Shown here piece by piece: positions 44,457 to 53,064 of a stretch of 64,000 nt of DNA (position 1 is its first letter; every line of letters starts with the position of its first letter). The DNA is from Mycolicibacterium canariasense (GTDB lineage: Bacteria; Actinomycetota; Actinomycetes; Mycobacteriales; Mycobacteriaceae). The position numbers and the translations under genes are program-made. The notes under the pieces are model-generated. The model saw nothing but the letters and a program-made list of their open reading frames with translations, did not search any database and was not told the origin of the DNA. The stretch spans positions 42,496 through 106,495 of the forward strand of contig NZ_LQOL01000054.1 in assembly GCF_002101555.1 (NCBI RefSeq). Direction: 5' to 3'.

Positions 44457-45224
44457 TCAGCGGCGCGTGATGTCGATCGTCTCGTTGCAGACCACGGCGT
44501 GCACGGGGCCGTCGAACTCGGCCTTCGCCTCGCTGATGACATCCTCACGCGACGTCCACGGCGGGATGTGGGTGAGCAGCAGTTCGCCGACGCCGGCCCG
44601 CGCGGCGATCTGCCCGGCCTCGGTACCGGACAGATGCAGTTTCGGCGGCCGGTCCGGCGAGTGGGTCCAGGACGCCTCGCACAGGAACACGTCGACGCCG
44701 CGCGCCAACTCGATGACGGCATCGCAGATACCGGTGTCCCCGCTGTAGGCGAACGTGACACCGGCCCGGTCAGTGAAGCGCATCCCGTAGGACTCGGTCG
44801 GATGGCACACCAGCCGCGGCTCCACGGTGAGCGCACCCAACTGGACGGTCTGTCCGTCCACCCACTGCTGGACCTCGAAGATGTCGGAAATGTCGTCGAT
44901 CTCCCCGCCCTCGGGCGACGAGGCGGCCCCCATCCGCTCCGAGGTGTCGGTCGGCCCGTACAACAGGGCTCGTCCCACCGGCGGGTTGGGGTGATAGCGG
45001 CGCCAGACGAACAGCCCCGGCAGGTCGAGGCAGTGGTCGGCGTGCAGATGCGAAAGCAGCACATTCACCGCGCCGGGGTCGGCATGCCGCTGTAAGGCGC
45101 CCAGCACACCGCCGCCGAAGTCGATGACCATCGGCGTGGTGTCGGGTTCGGTCAGCAGGTAACCGGACGCCGGCGAATCGGGCCCGACAACACTGCCGGA
45201 ACAACCCAGTACGGTGATTCGCAC
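44457..45224 (-). CDS. Metallo-beta-lactamase-fold protein (Rv1339-like)
   Basis: 255-aa hydrolase of the MBL superfamily. Metal motif LLSHLHADHCLDLPG and late CHPTESYGMRF and YSGDTGICDAVIEL. Orthologue of Rv1339, reported as an atypical cAMP phosphodiesterase affecting permeability; activity here is inferred. GTG start with a 14-bp palindrome beside it. In M. tuberculosis murI precedes it; here it is absent. Confidence 0.88.
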   Translation of the reverse strand: MRITVLGCSGSVVGPDSPASGYLLTEPDTTPMVIDFGGGVLGALQRHADPGAVNVLLSHLHADHCLDLPGLFVWRRYHPNPPVGRALLYGPTDTSERMGAASSPEGGEIDDISDIFEVQQWVDGQTVQLGALTVEPRLVCHPTESYGMRFTDRAGVTFAYSGDTGICDAVIELARGVDVFLCEASWTHSPDRPPKLHLSGTEAGQIAARAGVGELLLTHIPPWTSREDVISEAKAEFDGPVHAVVCNETIDITRR

Positions 45225-45237
45225 AAGCTCTAGCTTG
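45224..45237. promoter_or_regulatory. 14-bp palindrome at the Rv1339-like start
   Basis: CAAGCT-CT-AGCTTG, an inverted repeat with 6-bp arms. It begins on the first base of the GTG and extends upstream, so a bound protein would block transcription or translation start. No regulator can be named. Confidence 0.35.
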
Positions 45238-45345
45238 CCACGTCTGCTATCCGTGAGACGAAAGCATCACCGCTTTGCGCGACAAGATTCATTTTGGCTC
45301 CACACAGTGACCCGGACCGCATCGGGGATTACCAGCAAAGGCGCG

Positions 45346-46065
45346 TCAACCGGGCAGCGGAGCCGTGCCGGTGCGGCGCGCCTTGGGCTTGCGTTCGCGA
45401 CCGGACAGTACGTACGCCGCGAAGACACCGGCCAGCGCCCCGCAGAGATGACCCTGCCACGACACCCCCGGGGCGCCGGGGAGGACGCCCAGCAGCACGC
45501 CGCCGTAGATGAACGCGACCACCACACCGACCACGATCTGCCACGCCGTGCGGGTGAAGAAGCCGCGCACGATCACGAAGGTCAGCCAGCCCATGATGAG
45601 CCCGGACGCGCCGATGTGGGTGGTGGTGCACTGGATACCGACATACGGGCAGTGCGCGCCGATGTTGCCGATGAGCCAGGTGCCGAATCCGCCGAGGATC
45701 CAGATGATCGCCGTCGCGGCGAGGAAACGTCCGTAACCCGACAGGCTGGCCAGAAAGCCGAAGATCAACGCCGGCACCGTGTTGGCGACCAGGTGCGGCC
45801 AACCGCCGTGCAACAGCGGAGCCCACAGGATGCCCCAGAGCCCGTCGGTGCGCAGCGGCTGGATACCGTCCTGGTCGAGCCGGCCCCGGAACACCGTGGC
45901 GTCGACCGCTTCGATGACGTACAGCGCGGCCACGAACAGCACCACCGTCGCACCGCCGAGTTTCCAGGTGGCCGGCTTCTTGTCGGGAGGTGTGACCGGG
46001 ACGGTCACGGTAACCGTCGTTCGACTACGCCCATAGCTGCCCTTCCAACGCGTCCTCGGCGTCAT
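45346..46065 (-). CDS. Rhomboid-family intramembrane serine protease
   Basis: 239-aa membrane protein with about six membrane segments. Catalytic Ser in HIGASGLIMGW (GxSG) and His in WQGHLCGALAG; oxyanion His/Asn region in HGGWPHLVANT. Orthologue of Rv1337. The start is uncertain; I chose ATG 46065 because its MTPRTRWKG resembles the M. tuberculosis N-terminus, which overlaps cysM by 41 bp; the frame is open to 46185. Confidence 0.85.
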   Translation of the reverse strand: MTPRTRWKGSYGRSRTTVTVTVPVTPPDKKPATWKLGGATVVLFVAALYVIEAVDATVFRGRLDQDGIQPLRTDGLWGILWAPLLHGGWPHLVANTVPALIFGFLASLSGYGRFLAATAIIWILGGFGTWLIGNIGAHCPYVGIQCTTTHIGASGLIMGWLTFVIVRGFFTRTAWQIVVGVVVAFIYGGVLLGVLPGAPGVSWQGHLCGALAGVFAAYVLSGRERKPKARRTGTAPLPG

Positions 46066-46993
46066 CCAGGCTACCGGCGTAGGCACCGGTCGACAGGTAC
46101 TTCCATCCGGCATCGCAGACCGTGAACGCGATGTCGGCGCGCTCGCCGGCCTTGATCGCCTTGGCAGCCATCCCCAGCGCGGCATGCAGGATGGCGCCGG
46201 TGGAGATGCCGGCGAAGATCCCCTCCACCTCGACCAGCTCCCGGGTCCGCTTGACCGCGTCGAAGGCGCCGACCGAGTACCGGGTGGTCAGGATGTCCGG
46301 GTCGTACAGTTCGGGCACGAAACCCTCGTCGATGTTGCGCAGGGCGTACACGCCCTCGCCGTAGCGCGGTTCGGCGGCCACGATCTGGATTCCCGGTACG
46401 TGCTCGCGCAGGAACCGGCCGGTGCCCATCAGCGTGCCGGTGGTGCCGAGCCCGCCGACGAAATGGGTGATCTCGGGCAGGTCGGCCAGCAGTTCGGGCC
46501 CGGTGCCCTCGTAGTGCGCGGCGGCATTGGCCGGGTTGCCGTACTGGTACAGCATCACCCACGACGGGTTCTGCGCGGCAAGCTCTTTCGCGTAGGCGAC
46601 GGCGGTGTTCGACCCGCCCTCGGCGGCGCTGAAGATGATCTTGGCGCCGTAGAGCTCGAGCAGCTGGCGCCGCTCGATCGAGGTGTTCTCCGGCATCACG
46701 CAGATCATCCGGTAGCCCTTGAGCAGCGCGGCCATCGCCAGCGAGATACCGGTGTTGCCGCTGGTGGGCTCGAGCAGGGTGTCACCGGGCTTGATCAAGC
46801 CGTCCCGCTCGGCCTGCTCGATCATCCGCAGTGCCGGCCGGTCCTTGATGGATCCGGTCGGGTTGCGGTCCTCCAGCTTGGCCCACAACCGCACGTGCGG
46901 TCCGTTCTCGTCATCTGCCCAGCGCGGTGAGAGCCGCTGCAGCCCGACGAGCGGTGTGTTCCCGAGCGCCTCCAGCAGCGAGTCGTACCGCAC
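46025..46993 (-). CDS. cysM: O-phosphoserine sulfhydrylase CysM
   Basis: 322-aa PLP enzyme. Lys50 in NPTGSIKDRP binds PLP; SGNTGISLAMAAL and GTTGTLMGTGR are the substrate and phosphate loops. In mycobacteria CysM uses O-phosphoserine and the CysO thiocarboxylate to make cysteine, a route that tolerates oxidative stress. It is 3 nt from cysO and part of the mec-cysO-cysM operon. Confidence 0.95.
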   Translation of the reverse strand: MRYDSLLEALGNTPLVGLQRLSPRWADDENGPHVRLWAKLEDRNPTGSIKDRPALRMIEQAERDGLIKPGDTLLEPTSGNTGISLAMAALLKGYRMICVMPENTSIERRQLLELYGAKIIFSAAEGGSNTAVAYAKELAAQNPSWVMLYQYGNPANAAAHYEGTGPELLADLPEITHFVGGLGTTGTLMGTGRFLREHVPGIQIVAAEPRYGEGVYALRNIDEGFVPELYDPDILTTRYSVGAFDAVKRTRELVEVEGIFAGISTGAILHAALGMAAKAIKAGERADIAFTVCDAGWKYLSTGAYAGSLDDAEDALEGQLWA

Positions 46994-46996
46994 GAC

Positions 46997-47275
46997 TCAG
47001 CCACCCGCGACGGCAGGCAGGATGGTCACCGAGTCGCCGTCGCTGATGGCGGTGTCCAGACCGCCGGAGAAGCGCACGTCCTCGTCGTTGACATAGATGT
47101 TGACGAAGCGGTGCAACTTGCCGTTGTCCACCAAGCGGGCGGAGATGCCCGCGTAGTTGGTCTCCAGGTCGGTGATGACGGCGGCGAGGGTGTCGCCGCT
47201 GGCGCTGACCCGCTTCTCGCCGCCGGTGTGCGGACGCAGGATCGTCGGGATCGAGACGGTTACTGCCACGGTCAT
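46997..47275 (-). CDS. cysO: Sulfur carrier protein CysO
   Basis: 92-aa ubiquitin-like carrier ending in AVAGG. The C-terminal Gly is made a thiocarboxylate that donates sulfur to CysM. Rv1335 orthologue. It is placed between mec and cysM with 3-nt gaps on each side. Confidence 0.95.
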   Translation of the reverse strand: MTVAVTVSIPTILRPHTGGEKRVSASGDTLAAVITDLETNYAGISARLVDNGKLHRFVNIYVNDEDVRFSGGLDTAISDGDSVTILPAVAGG

Positions 47276-47278
47276 TCC

Positions 47279-47695
47279 TTACTGATAGTTCTCAACGATG
47301 GACACGGGTTCTTCGGTGACGACCCCGTCCACGATGCGGTAGCTGCGCAACTCGTGTTCGTCGGGGTCGCGGGTCGAGACGAGAACGTAGTGGGCGTCCG
47401 GTTCCGCGGCAATCGAGACGTCGGTGCGGCTCGGGTAGGCCTCGGTGGCGGTGTGGGAGTGGTAGATGACGACGGGGACCTCGTCGTTGGCATCCATCTG
47501 CCGCCACACCTGAAGATGTTCCATCGAGTCGAACCGGTAGAACGTCGGTGACCGCTCGGCGTTCGCCATCTGGATGAACCGCTCAGGGCGATCCGAACCC
47601 TCCGGCCCGGCGATCACACCGCAGGCCTCATCCGGGTGGTCGGCGCGCGCGTGGGCGACCATGGCGTCCACCAGGTCGGCGCGGATCACCAGCAC
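47279..47695 (-). CDS. mec: CysO-cysteine metallopeptidase (JAMM)
   Basis: 138-aa zinc protease that frees cysteine from CysO-Cys. JAMM residues: Glu23, His79 and His81 in YHSHT, Ser89 and Asp92 in YPSRTD (HxHx7SxxD). Rv1334 orthologue. Starts 1 nt after the Rv1333-like gene. Confidence 0.95.
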   Translation of the reverse strand: MLVIRADLVDAMVAHARADHPDEACGVIAGPEGSDRPERFIQMANAERSPTFYRFDSMEHLQVWRQMDANDEVPVVIYHSHTATEAYPSRTDVSIAAEPDAHYVLVSTRDPDEHELRSYRIVDGVVTEEPVSIVENYQ

Positions 47696-47696
47696 G

Positions 47697-48737
47697 TCAG
47701 GACTCCGTTCGTCGGGCGAATGCTCCGGGCAACATGTCGCGGTAGGTCGGTATTCCTGCCAACGACTCGGCTGCCAGCACTCCTACCAGGACCGCGCGCG
47801 CCAGGCAATCTGCAGCGGCGGCGCCCACCGCGGTGACAACCCCGGTCTCCGGGGACATGGCCGTCGGCGTCTTGGGGTTCGGCGGGACCTGCACCGCGCC
47901 GGTCGCCAGCGCGAAAACCGTGTCCCCGTCCAGCGGGGTGTGCGCCGGCCGGATGGCGTGCGCGAGCCCGTCCTGGGCGGCGACGGCGACCCGCCGGCAG
48001 CCGGCCGGGCTCAGCGCGGCATCGGTGGCCACCACCGCGATGGTGGTGTTCAGCGGTCCGCTCTTCTTGTCCAGCGCGGCATACGCGGCGATCTGGTCGG
48101 CGGGCGGCGGTGTCAGCCCGAACTCCGCGGACAGCGACGCCATCCAGGGCAGCCCGGTTACCGGGTCGACGACGTTGCCGCCCGGGTTGACCGCGACCAC
48201 CGCCCCCACGGTGACGCCGATATCGGGCAGCGTGACCGACGCGGTGCCCAGTCCGCCCTTCAGCACGCCGGCCCGGGCGCCCGCCCCGGCTCCCACATTG
48301 CCGATCGCCACCTCGGTGGTGGCGGCCCGCGCGGCCGCGTAACCGAACTCCGCGGTGGGCCGGCATGCCCAGCCGCCGACGGGCAGATCGAAGATCACCG
48401 CCGCGGGCACGATCGGCACGACCCCGCCGTCCATCGCCACGCCGCGGCCCCGCTCCTCCAGCCAGGTCATCACGCCGTCGGCGGTGGCCAGACCGTAGGC
48501 GCTGCCGCCGGTCAGCACCACGGCGTCCACGTGCCGGACGCTGTTGGCGGGGTCGAGCAGGTCGGTCTCGCGGCTGCCCGGTGCTCCGCCACGGCAGTCC
48601 ACCGCGGCGGTGGTGCCCGGCGGGGCCACGACGACGGTGGTACCGCACGCCCAGCCACTGCCCAGCGTCGCGTCGGCGTCGATGCGGTGGTGATGGCCGA
48701 CGAGGATGCCCGCCACGTCGGTGATGGAACCGGTCAC
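47697..48737 (-). CDS. P1-family (DmpA/NylC) hydrolase, Rv1333-like
   Basis: 346-aa N-terminal-nucleophile hydrolase. The self-cleavage and nucleophile region is LNTTIAVVATDAAL, where NylC-type enzymes use Thr. GGAPGSRETDLL and VDAVVLTGGSAYGLA are conserved. The substrate is unknown; relatives are aminopeptidases or amide hydrolases. Its placement before mec may be functional; this is not shown. Confidence 0.88.
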   Translation of the reverse strand: MTGSITDVAGILVGHHHRIDADATLGSGWACGTTVVVAPPGTTAAVDCRGGAPGSRETDLLDPANSVRHVDAVVLTGGSAYGLATADGVMTWLEERGRGVAMDGGVVPIVPAAVIFDLPVGGWACRPTAEFGYAAARAATTEVAIGNVGAGAGARAGVLKGGLGTASVTLPDIGVTVGAVVAVNPGGNVVDPVTGLPWMASLSAEFGLTPPPADQIAAYAALDKKSGPLNTTIAVVATDAALSPAGCRRVAVAAQDGLAHAIRPAHTPLDGDTVFALATGAVQVPPNPKTPTAMSPETGVVTAVGAAAADCLARAVLVGVLAAESLAGIPTYRDMLPGAFARRTES

Positions 48738-48779
48738 CGGGCCGATCCCCCGGTCGCTTCGCTCTTCCGCACCGGCGGG

Positions 48780-49358
48780 CTACCTGCCCATCATTCCGAG
48801 CACCAGGTATTCCTGCAGCACCGTCAGCCACTGGTAGACGTCCAGATGTCCGGCCATCGGGTGCTCGGGCGGCAGCCGGTCCAGCCCGTCGGGCCCGATG
48901 TCGAGCATGGTGCCCAGCGCCAGCCGTACGTCGTTGACCGCTGCCGCCCAGGCCTGCGCATCGTCCTCGGTCAGTTCGAACTTGCCCCCGCTCTCCGGCA
49001 GGGTCTGCAGAAGACGTTGCGCCGCTTCTCGTTTCGCGTCGATGATGGCGGGCTCATGCAGGCTGCGCAGCGCGCGGTTGAGGCTCTCCGCGGCCGTCGC
49101 ACCCGCCGGGTGCTCATTGCGGGACCGGAAGAAGTCCGGCAGCAGCCGCCGCATCGTGTCGTCCTCGGGCGGCTGGGAATGCCCGGTCCGGATGCCGGTG
49201 AGATCGGCCAGCTCATCCGACGGGGCCGTGGACTCGCGGTCCTCGAGCATCTCCACCATCGACGTCACCAGGTTGCGCAGCAGCGCGGCCTCGTGCGCGG
49301 CCAGGGCCGACCGGAATCGCGGGCCGGCGGGGCCGTCCACCCGCTTCCACTTACGCAC
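48780..49358 (-). CDS. aosR: DUF2017 protein, AosR/Rv1332 orthologue
   Basis: 192-aa protein orthologous to M. tuberculosis Rv1332 by position and motifs (DDTMRRLLPDFFRS, WLTVLQEYLVLGMMG). Rv1332 was described as an oxidative-stress regulator that raises mec-cysO-cysM expression with SigH. I find no cysteine in the whole predicted protein. Starts 4 nt after clpS, heading this operon arm. Confidence 0.82.
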   Translation of the reverse strand: MRKWKRVDGPAGPRFRSALAAHEAALLRNLVTSMVEMLEDRESTAPSDELADLTGIRTGHSQPPEDDTMRRLLPDFFRSRNEHPAGATAAESLNRALRSLHEPAIIDAKREAAQRLLQTLPESGGKFELTEDDAQAWAAAVNDVRLALGTMLDIGPDGLDRLPPEHPMAGHLDVYQWLTVLQEYLVLGMMGR

Positions 49359-49362
49359 GTGC

Positions 49363-49677
49363 TCAGCGGTCCTGCTGCATCGTCGCCCACAGGCCGGCCG
49401 CGTGCAGTTTCGTCACGTCGACCTCCATGGATTCGCGGCTGCCCGCCGACACCACGGCCTTGCCGTCGTTGTGCACCTGCAGCATCAGCTTGGTCGCGTG
49501 CGGTTCGCTGTAACCGAACAGCTTCTGGAAGACGTATGTCACGTAGGACATCAGGTTGACCGGGTCGTCCCAGACGATCGTCACCCAGGGACTATCGGCC
49601 GCGGCGTCTTCGTCGCGACCGGTGTCGGACTTGCGCTCCTCACGGGTACCCGGACGAGTCCGCGCTGGGGTAACCAT
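49363..49677 (-). CDS. clpS: ATP-dependent Clp protease adaptor ClpS
   Basis: 104-aa adaptor delivering N-degron proteins to ClpC/ClpP. WDDPVNLMSYVTYVFQKLFG and MLQVHNDGKAVV are the ClpS core. The first 30 residues are flexible. I chose ATG 49677 since a -10 box lies 8 bases upstream; GTG 49686 would overlap that box. Rv1331 orthologue. Confidence 0.9.
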   Translation of the reverse strand: MVTPARTRPGTREERKSDTGRDEDAAADSPWVTIVWDDPVNLMSYVTYVFQKLFGYSEPHATKLMLQVHNDGKAVVSAGSRESMEVDVTKLHAAGLWATMQQDR

Positions 49678-49684
49678 GCGGCTC

Positions 49685-49690
49685 ACGATA
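49685..49690 (-). promoter_or_regulatory. -10 box, leaderless promoter of clpS
   Basis: On the minus strand TATCGT ends eight bases before the A of the ATG at 49677. It heads the clpS-aosR-Rv1333-mec-cysO-cysM run. Confidence 0.45.
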
Positions 49691-49730
49691 CCGGGACGCG
49701 TTCACGCGCCGAGAATCGGAACGGTGCAGA

Positions 49731-49736
49731 TACGGT
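49731..49736 (+). promoter_or_regulatory. -10 box, leaderless promoter of pncB
   Basis: TACGGT ends eight bases before the G of the GTG at 49744. No clear -35. Confidence 0.4.
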
Positions 49737-49743
49737 TGCCTAC

Positions 49744-51042
49744 GTGTCTACCGCGCTGTTGACGGACAAGTACGAGCTCACGATGCTCGCGGCCGCCCTG
49801 CGGGACGGTTCCGCGCACCGTCGCTGCACCTTCGAGGTCTTCGCCCGCCGGTTGCCCGAGGGCCGCCGCTACGGCGTGGTGGCGGGCACCGGCCGATTCC
49901 TGGAAGCGCTGGAGGACTTCAGGTTCGACGACGCCGAATTGGCATCGGTGGCCGGGTTCCTCGACCGGACCACGCTGGACTACCTGGCCGGGTACCGGTT
50001 CTCCGGAGACGTCGACGGCTATCCCGAGGGGGAACTGTACTTCCCCGGCTCCCCCGTATTGTCGGTGCACGGCAGCTTCGCCGAATGCGTCGTACTGGAA
50101 ACCCTTGTGCTGTCGATCCTCAACCACGACAGCGCCATCGCCTCGGCCGCCGCGCGGATGGTCAGCGCCGCCGAGGGCAGACAACTCATCGAGATGGGGT
50201 CGCGACGCACCCACGAACGCGCCGCCACCGCCGCCGCCCGGGCCGCCTGGATCGCCGGTTTCACGGGCACCTCCAACCTGGCCGCCCAACACGATTACGG
50301 CGTCCCCGCGCTGGGCACCAGCGCACACGCCTTCACCCTGCTGCACACCACCGACACCGGCCCCGACGAGCGCGCGGCGTTCCAAGCGCAGGTCGACGCC
50401 CTCGGCGTCGGCACCACCTTGCTGGTGGACACCTACGACATCACCGTCGGCGTGGCGAACGCCATCGCCGTGGCCGGGCCCGAGTTGGGCGCGGTGCGCA
50501 TCGACTCCGGCGACCTGGGCGTGCTGGTGCGGCAGGTGCGCGAGCAACTCGACGGGCTCGGCGCCACCGCCACCAAGATCGTGGTCTCCAGCGATCTCGA
50601 CGAGTTCGCCATCGCCGCGCTGCGTGCCGAGCCCGTCGACAGCTACGGCGTGGGCACCTCGCTGGTCACCGGGTCCGGTGCACCCACCGCGGGGATGGTC
50701 TACAAGCTGGTCGAGGTCGACGGCCAGGCCGTCCAGAAACGCAGTGCGCACAAGGAATCTCACGGCGGCCGGAAAGCGGCACTGCGGCTGGCCAAACGAT
50801 CGGGAACGGTCGTCGAAGAGGTGGTGCACCCGGCCGGGCGCCCGCCCGAGACCGACCCGAACCTGACCGCACGGCCGCTGACCGTCGATCTGGTGCGCGG
50901 CGGCGTGCGGGTCGACCACGGCGCTGACCTGGCGGCCGCCCGTGAGCGCGTCGCGGCCGGGCTGCACAGCCTGCCCTGGGACGGACTGGGACTGTCGCGG
51001 GGCGAGCCGGCCATCCCGACCCGGCTCGTCACACCCGCGTGA
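49744..51042 (+). CDS. pncB: Nicotinate phosphoribosyltransferase
   Basis: 432-aa enzyme that makes nicotinate mononucleotide in NAD salvage. TALLTDKYELTML start, MGSRRTHERAA, GTSNLAAQHDYGVPALGTSAHAF and VRIDSGDLG are characteristic. GTG start at 49744 by homology; the longer frame to 48898 runs antisense through aosR and clpS and is not coding. Overlaps dinG by 4 bp. Rv1330c orthologue. Confidence 0.94.
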   Translation: MSTALLTDKYELTMLAAALRDGSAHRRCTFEVFARRLPEGRRYGVVAGTGRFLEALEDFRFDDAELASVAGFLDRTTLDYLAGYRFSGDVDGYPEGELYFPGSPVLSVHGSFAECVVLETLVLSILNHDSAIASAAARMVSAAEGRQLIEMGSRRTHERAATAAARAAWIAGFTGTSNLAAQHDYGVPALGTSAHAFTLLHTTDTGPDERAAFQAQVDALGVGTTLLVDTYDITVGVANAIAVAGPELGAVRIDSGDLGVLVRQVREQLDGLGATATKIVVSSDLDEFAIAALRAEPVDSYGVGTSLVTGSGAPTAGMVYKLVEVDGQAVQKRSAHKESHGGRKAALRLAKRSGTVVEEVVHPAGRPPETDPNLTARPLTVDLVRGGVRVDHGADLAAARERVAAGLHSLPWDGLGLSRGEPAIPTRLVTPA

Positions 51043-53021
51043 CCAGGACACCGGTCAGCGACCTGCTCGCCGCCGCCGTCACCGCGCTCGGCGGCAGCCA
51101 GCGGCACGGCCAGATCCAGATGGCCGAGGCGGTGGCCCGATCTTTCGACACCGGTGAACACCTCGCGGTGCAGGCCGGCACCGGCACCGGCAAGTCCCTC
51201 GCCTACCTGGTGCCGGCCATGGCGCGGGCCGCGTCCGGGCATGCCCCGGTGGTCGTCTCCACCGCCACCATCGCGTTGCAACGCCAGCTGGTCGACCGCG
51301 ATCTGCCCCGGTTGGCCGATGCCCTGGCCACCGCGCTGCCCCGCAAGCCCACCTTCGCGTTGCTCAAAGGGCGCGGAAACTATCTGTGCCTGAACAAGAT
51401 CCACAACGGCGCCAATGCCGATCCGGCCGACGACCGGCCGCAGGAGGAGCTGTTCGACGCGGTTGCCGCGACGGCACTGGGCCGGGACGTGCAGCGGCTG
51501 ACGAAATGGTCGTCGGACACCGAGACCGGGGACCGCGACGAACTGGTGCCCGGCGTGCCGGACCGGTCCTGGAGCCAGGTCAGCGTGTCGGCGCGCGAAT
51601 GCATCGGCGTGGCCCGCTGCCCGTTCGGCACCGACTGCTTCTCCGAACGGGCCAGGGCCAAGGCGGGCACCGCCGACATCGTCGTCACCAACCACGCGCT
51701 GCTGGCCATCGACGCCATCGCCGATGCCTCGGTGCTGCCCGAACACGACCTGCTGGTCGTCGACGAGGCCCACGAGCTCGTCGACCGGGTCACCGCGGTG
51801 GCCACCGGCGAACTGTCGGCGACGGTTCTCGGAGCGGCGCAGCGCCGGGTCGGCCGCCTGGTCGCCCCCGAACTCGTCGACCGGCTGGACGCGGCCGGCG
51901 CCACCCTGGCCGCGGCGATCCACGACGGCGAACCGGGCCGCATCGACTATCTCGACGACGAACTGGCGACCTATCTGACCGCGCTGCGCGATGCCGCGCA
52001 CACCGTGCGCTCCGCCATCGACACCGCACCCACCGATCCGCAGGCCGCCGCGGCGCGCACCGAGGCGGTGACCGCGGTGACCGAGATCGGCGATATCGCC
52101 GCCCGCATGCTGGACTCCTTCGTGCCGGCGATCCCCGATCGGCTCGACGTGGTGTGGCTGGACCACGAGGAGACGAGGAGTTCCGGTAAGCGCGCGACGC
52201 TGCGCGTAGCCCCGCTGACGGTGTCGGGTCTGTTGCGCACCAGGATCTTTGCGCGTTCCACCGTGGTGCTGACATCGGCCACCCTGACCCTGGGCGGCAA
52301 CTTCGACGCGATGGCCGCCGGCTGGGGTCTCAGCGGTGCGGACACCGGAACCGCTTGGCGCGGAATCGATGTCGGGTCACCGTTCGAACATGCCAAGTCC
52401 GGGATCCTGTACGTCGCCAAACACCTGCCCGCGCCGGGCCGTGACGGTGTCGGCTCGGAGCAGCAGCTCGACGAGATCGCCGCGCTCATCACCGCCGCGG
52501 GTGGGCGCACCCTCGGGTTGTTCTCCTCGATGCGCGCGGCCAAGGCCACCGCCGAGGTGATGTCGAGCCGGCTGGACACCCCGGTGCTGTGCCAGGGCGA
52601 GGATTCCACGGCCACCCTGGTGCAGCGGTTCGCCGACGATTCCGAAACCTCGCTGTTCGGCACGCTGTCGCTGTGGCAGGGCGTCGACGTGCCGGGTCCG
52701 TCGCTGTCGCTGGTGATCATCGACCGGATTCCGTTCCCGCGGCCCGACGACCCGCTGCTCACCGCCCGGCAACGAGCCATCGCCGCGCGCGGCGGCAACG
52801 GGTTCATGGCGGTGGCGGCCAGCCATGCCGCCCTGCTGCTGGCCCAGGGCGCCGGCCGGCTGTTGCGCCGGGTCGACGACCGCGGCGTGGTCGCCATCCT
52901 GGATTCGCGGATGGCGACGGCCCGCTACGGCGGATACCTGCGCTCCTCGCTGCCACCGTTCTGGGCGACCACCGACACCGAACGGGTGCTCGCGGCGCTG
53001 CGGCGGTTGCGCGGCAATTGA
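51039..53021 (+). CDS. dinG: DinG-like XPD-family DNA helicase
   Basis: 660-aa superfamily 2 helicase. Walker A AGTGTGKS (46-53), DEAH box VDEAHELVDR (242-245), and four cysteines C117, C188, C194, C200 that fit the Fe-S cluster of XPD/DinG helicases. The late motif ADDSETSLFGTLSLWQGVD is motif V/VI-like. GTG start overlaps the pncB stop. Rv1329c orthologue. Confidence 0.92.
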   Translation: MTRTPVSDLLAAAVTALGGSQRHGQIQMAEAVARSFDTGEHLAVQAGTGTGKSLAYLVPAMARAASGHAPVVVSTATIALQRQLVDRDLPRLADALATALPRKPTFALLKGRGNYLCLNKIHNGANADPADDRPQEELFDAVAATALGRDVQRLTKWSSDTETGDRDELVPGVPDRSWSQVSVSARECIGVARCPFGTDCFSERARAKAGTADIVVTNHALLAIDAIADASVLPEHDLLVVDEAHELVDRVTAVATGELSATVLGAAQRRVGRLVAPELVDRLDAAGATLAAAIHDGEPGRIDYLDDELATYLTALRDAAHTVRSAIDTAPTDPQAAAARTEAVTAVTEIGDIAARMLDSFVPAIPDRLDVVWLDHEETRSSGKRATLRVAPLTVSGLLRTRIFARSTVVLTSATLTLGGNFDAMAAGWGLSGADTGTAWRGIDVGSPFEHAKSGILYVAKHLPAPGRDGVGSEQQLDEIAALITAAGGRTLGLFSSMRAAKATAEVMSSRLDTPVLCQGEDSTATLVQRFADDSETSLFGTLSLWQGVDVPGPSLSLVIIDRIPFPRPDDPLLTARQRAIAARGGNGFMAVAASHAALLLAQGAGRLLRRVDDRGVVAILDSRMATARYGGYLRSSLPPFWATTDTERVLAALRRLRGN

Positions 53022-53051
53022 TCAACCGGCCCCGCGCAGCGCCAGGTCACT

Positions 53052-53057
53052 TATCCT
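53052..53057 (+). promoter_or_regulatory. -10 box, leaderless promoter of metallopeptidase copy 2
   Basis: TATCCT ends eight bases before the A of the ATG at 53065. Confidence 0.45.
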
Positions 53058-53064
53058 TTCGGTC

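Noticed and set aside
48898..49743. N-terminal extension of pncB by 282 codons
   Set aside because: It runs antisense to aosR and clpS; PncB homology begins at VSTALLTDKYEL from GTG 49744.
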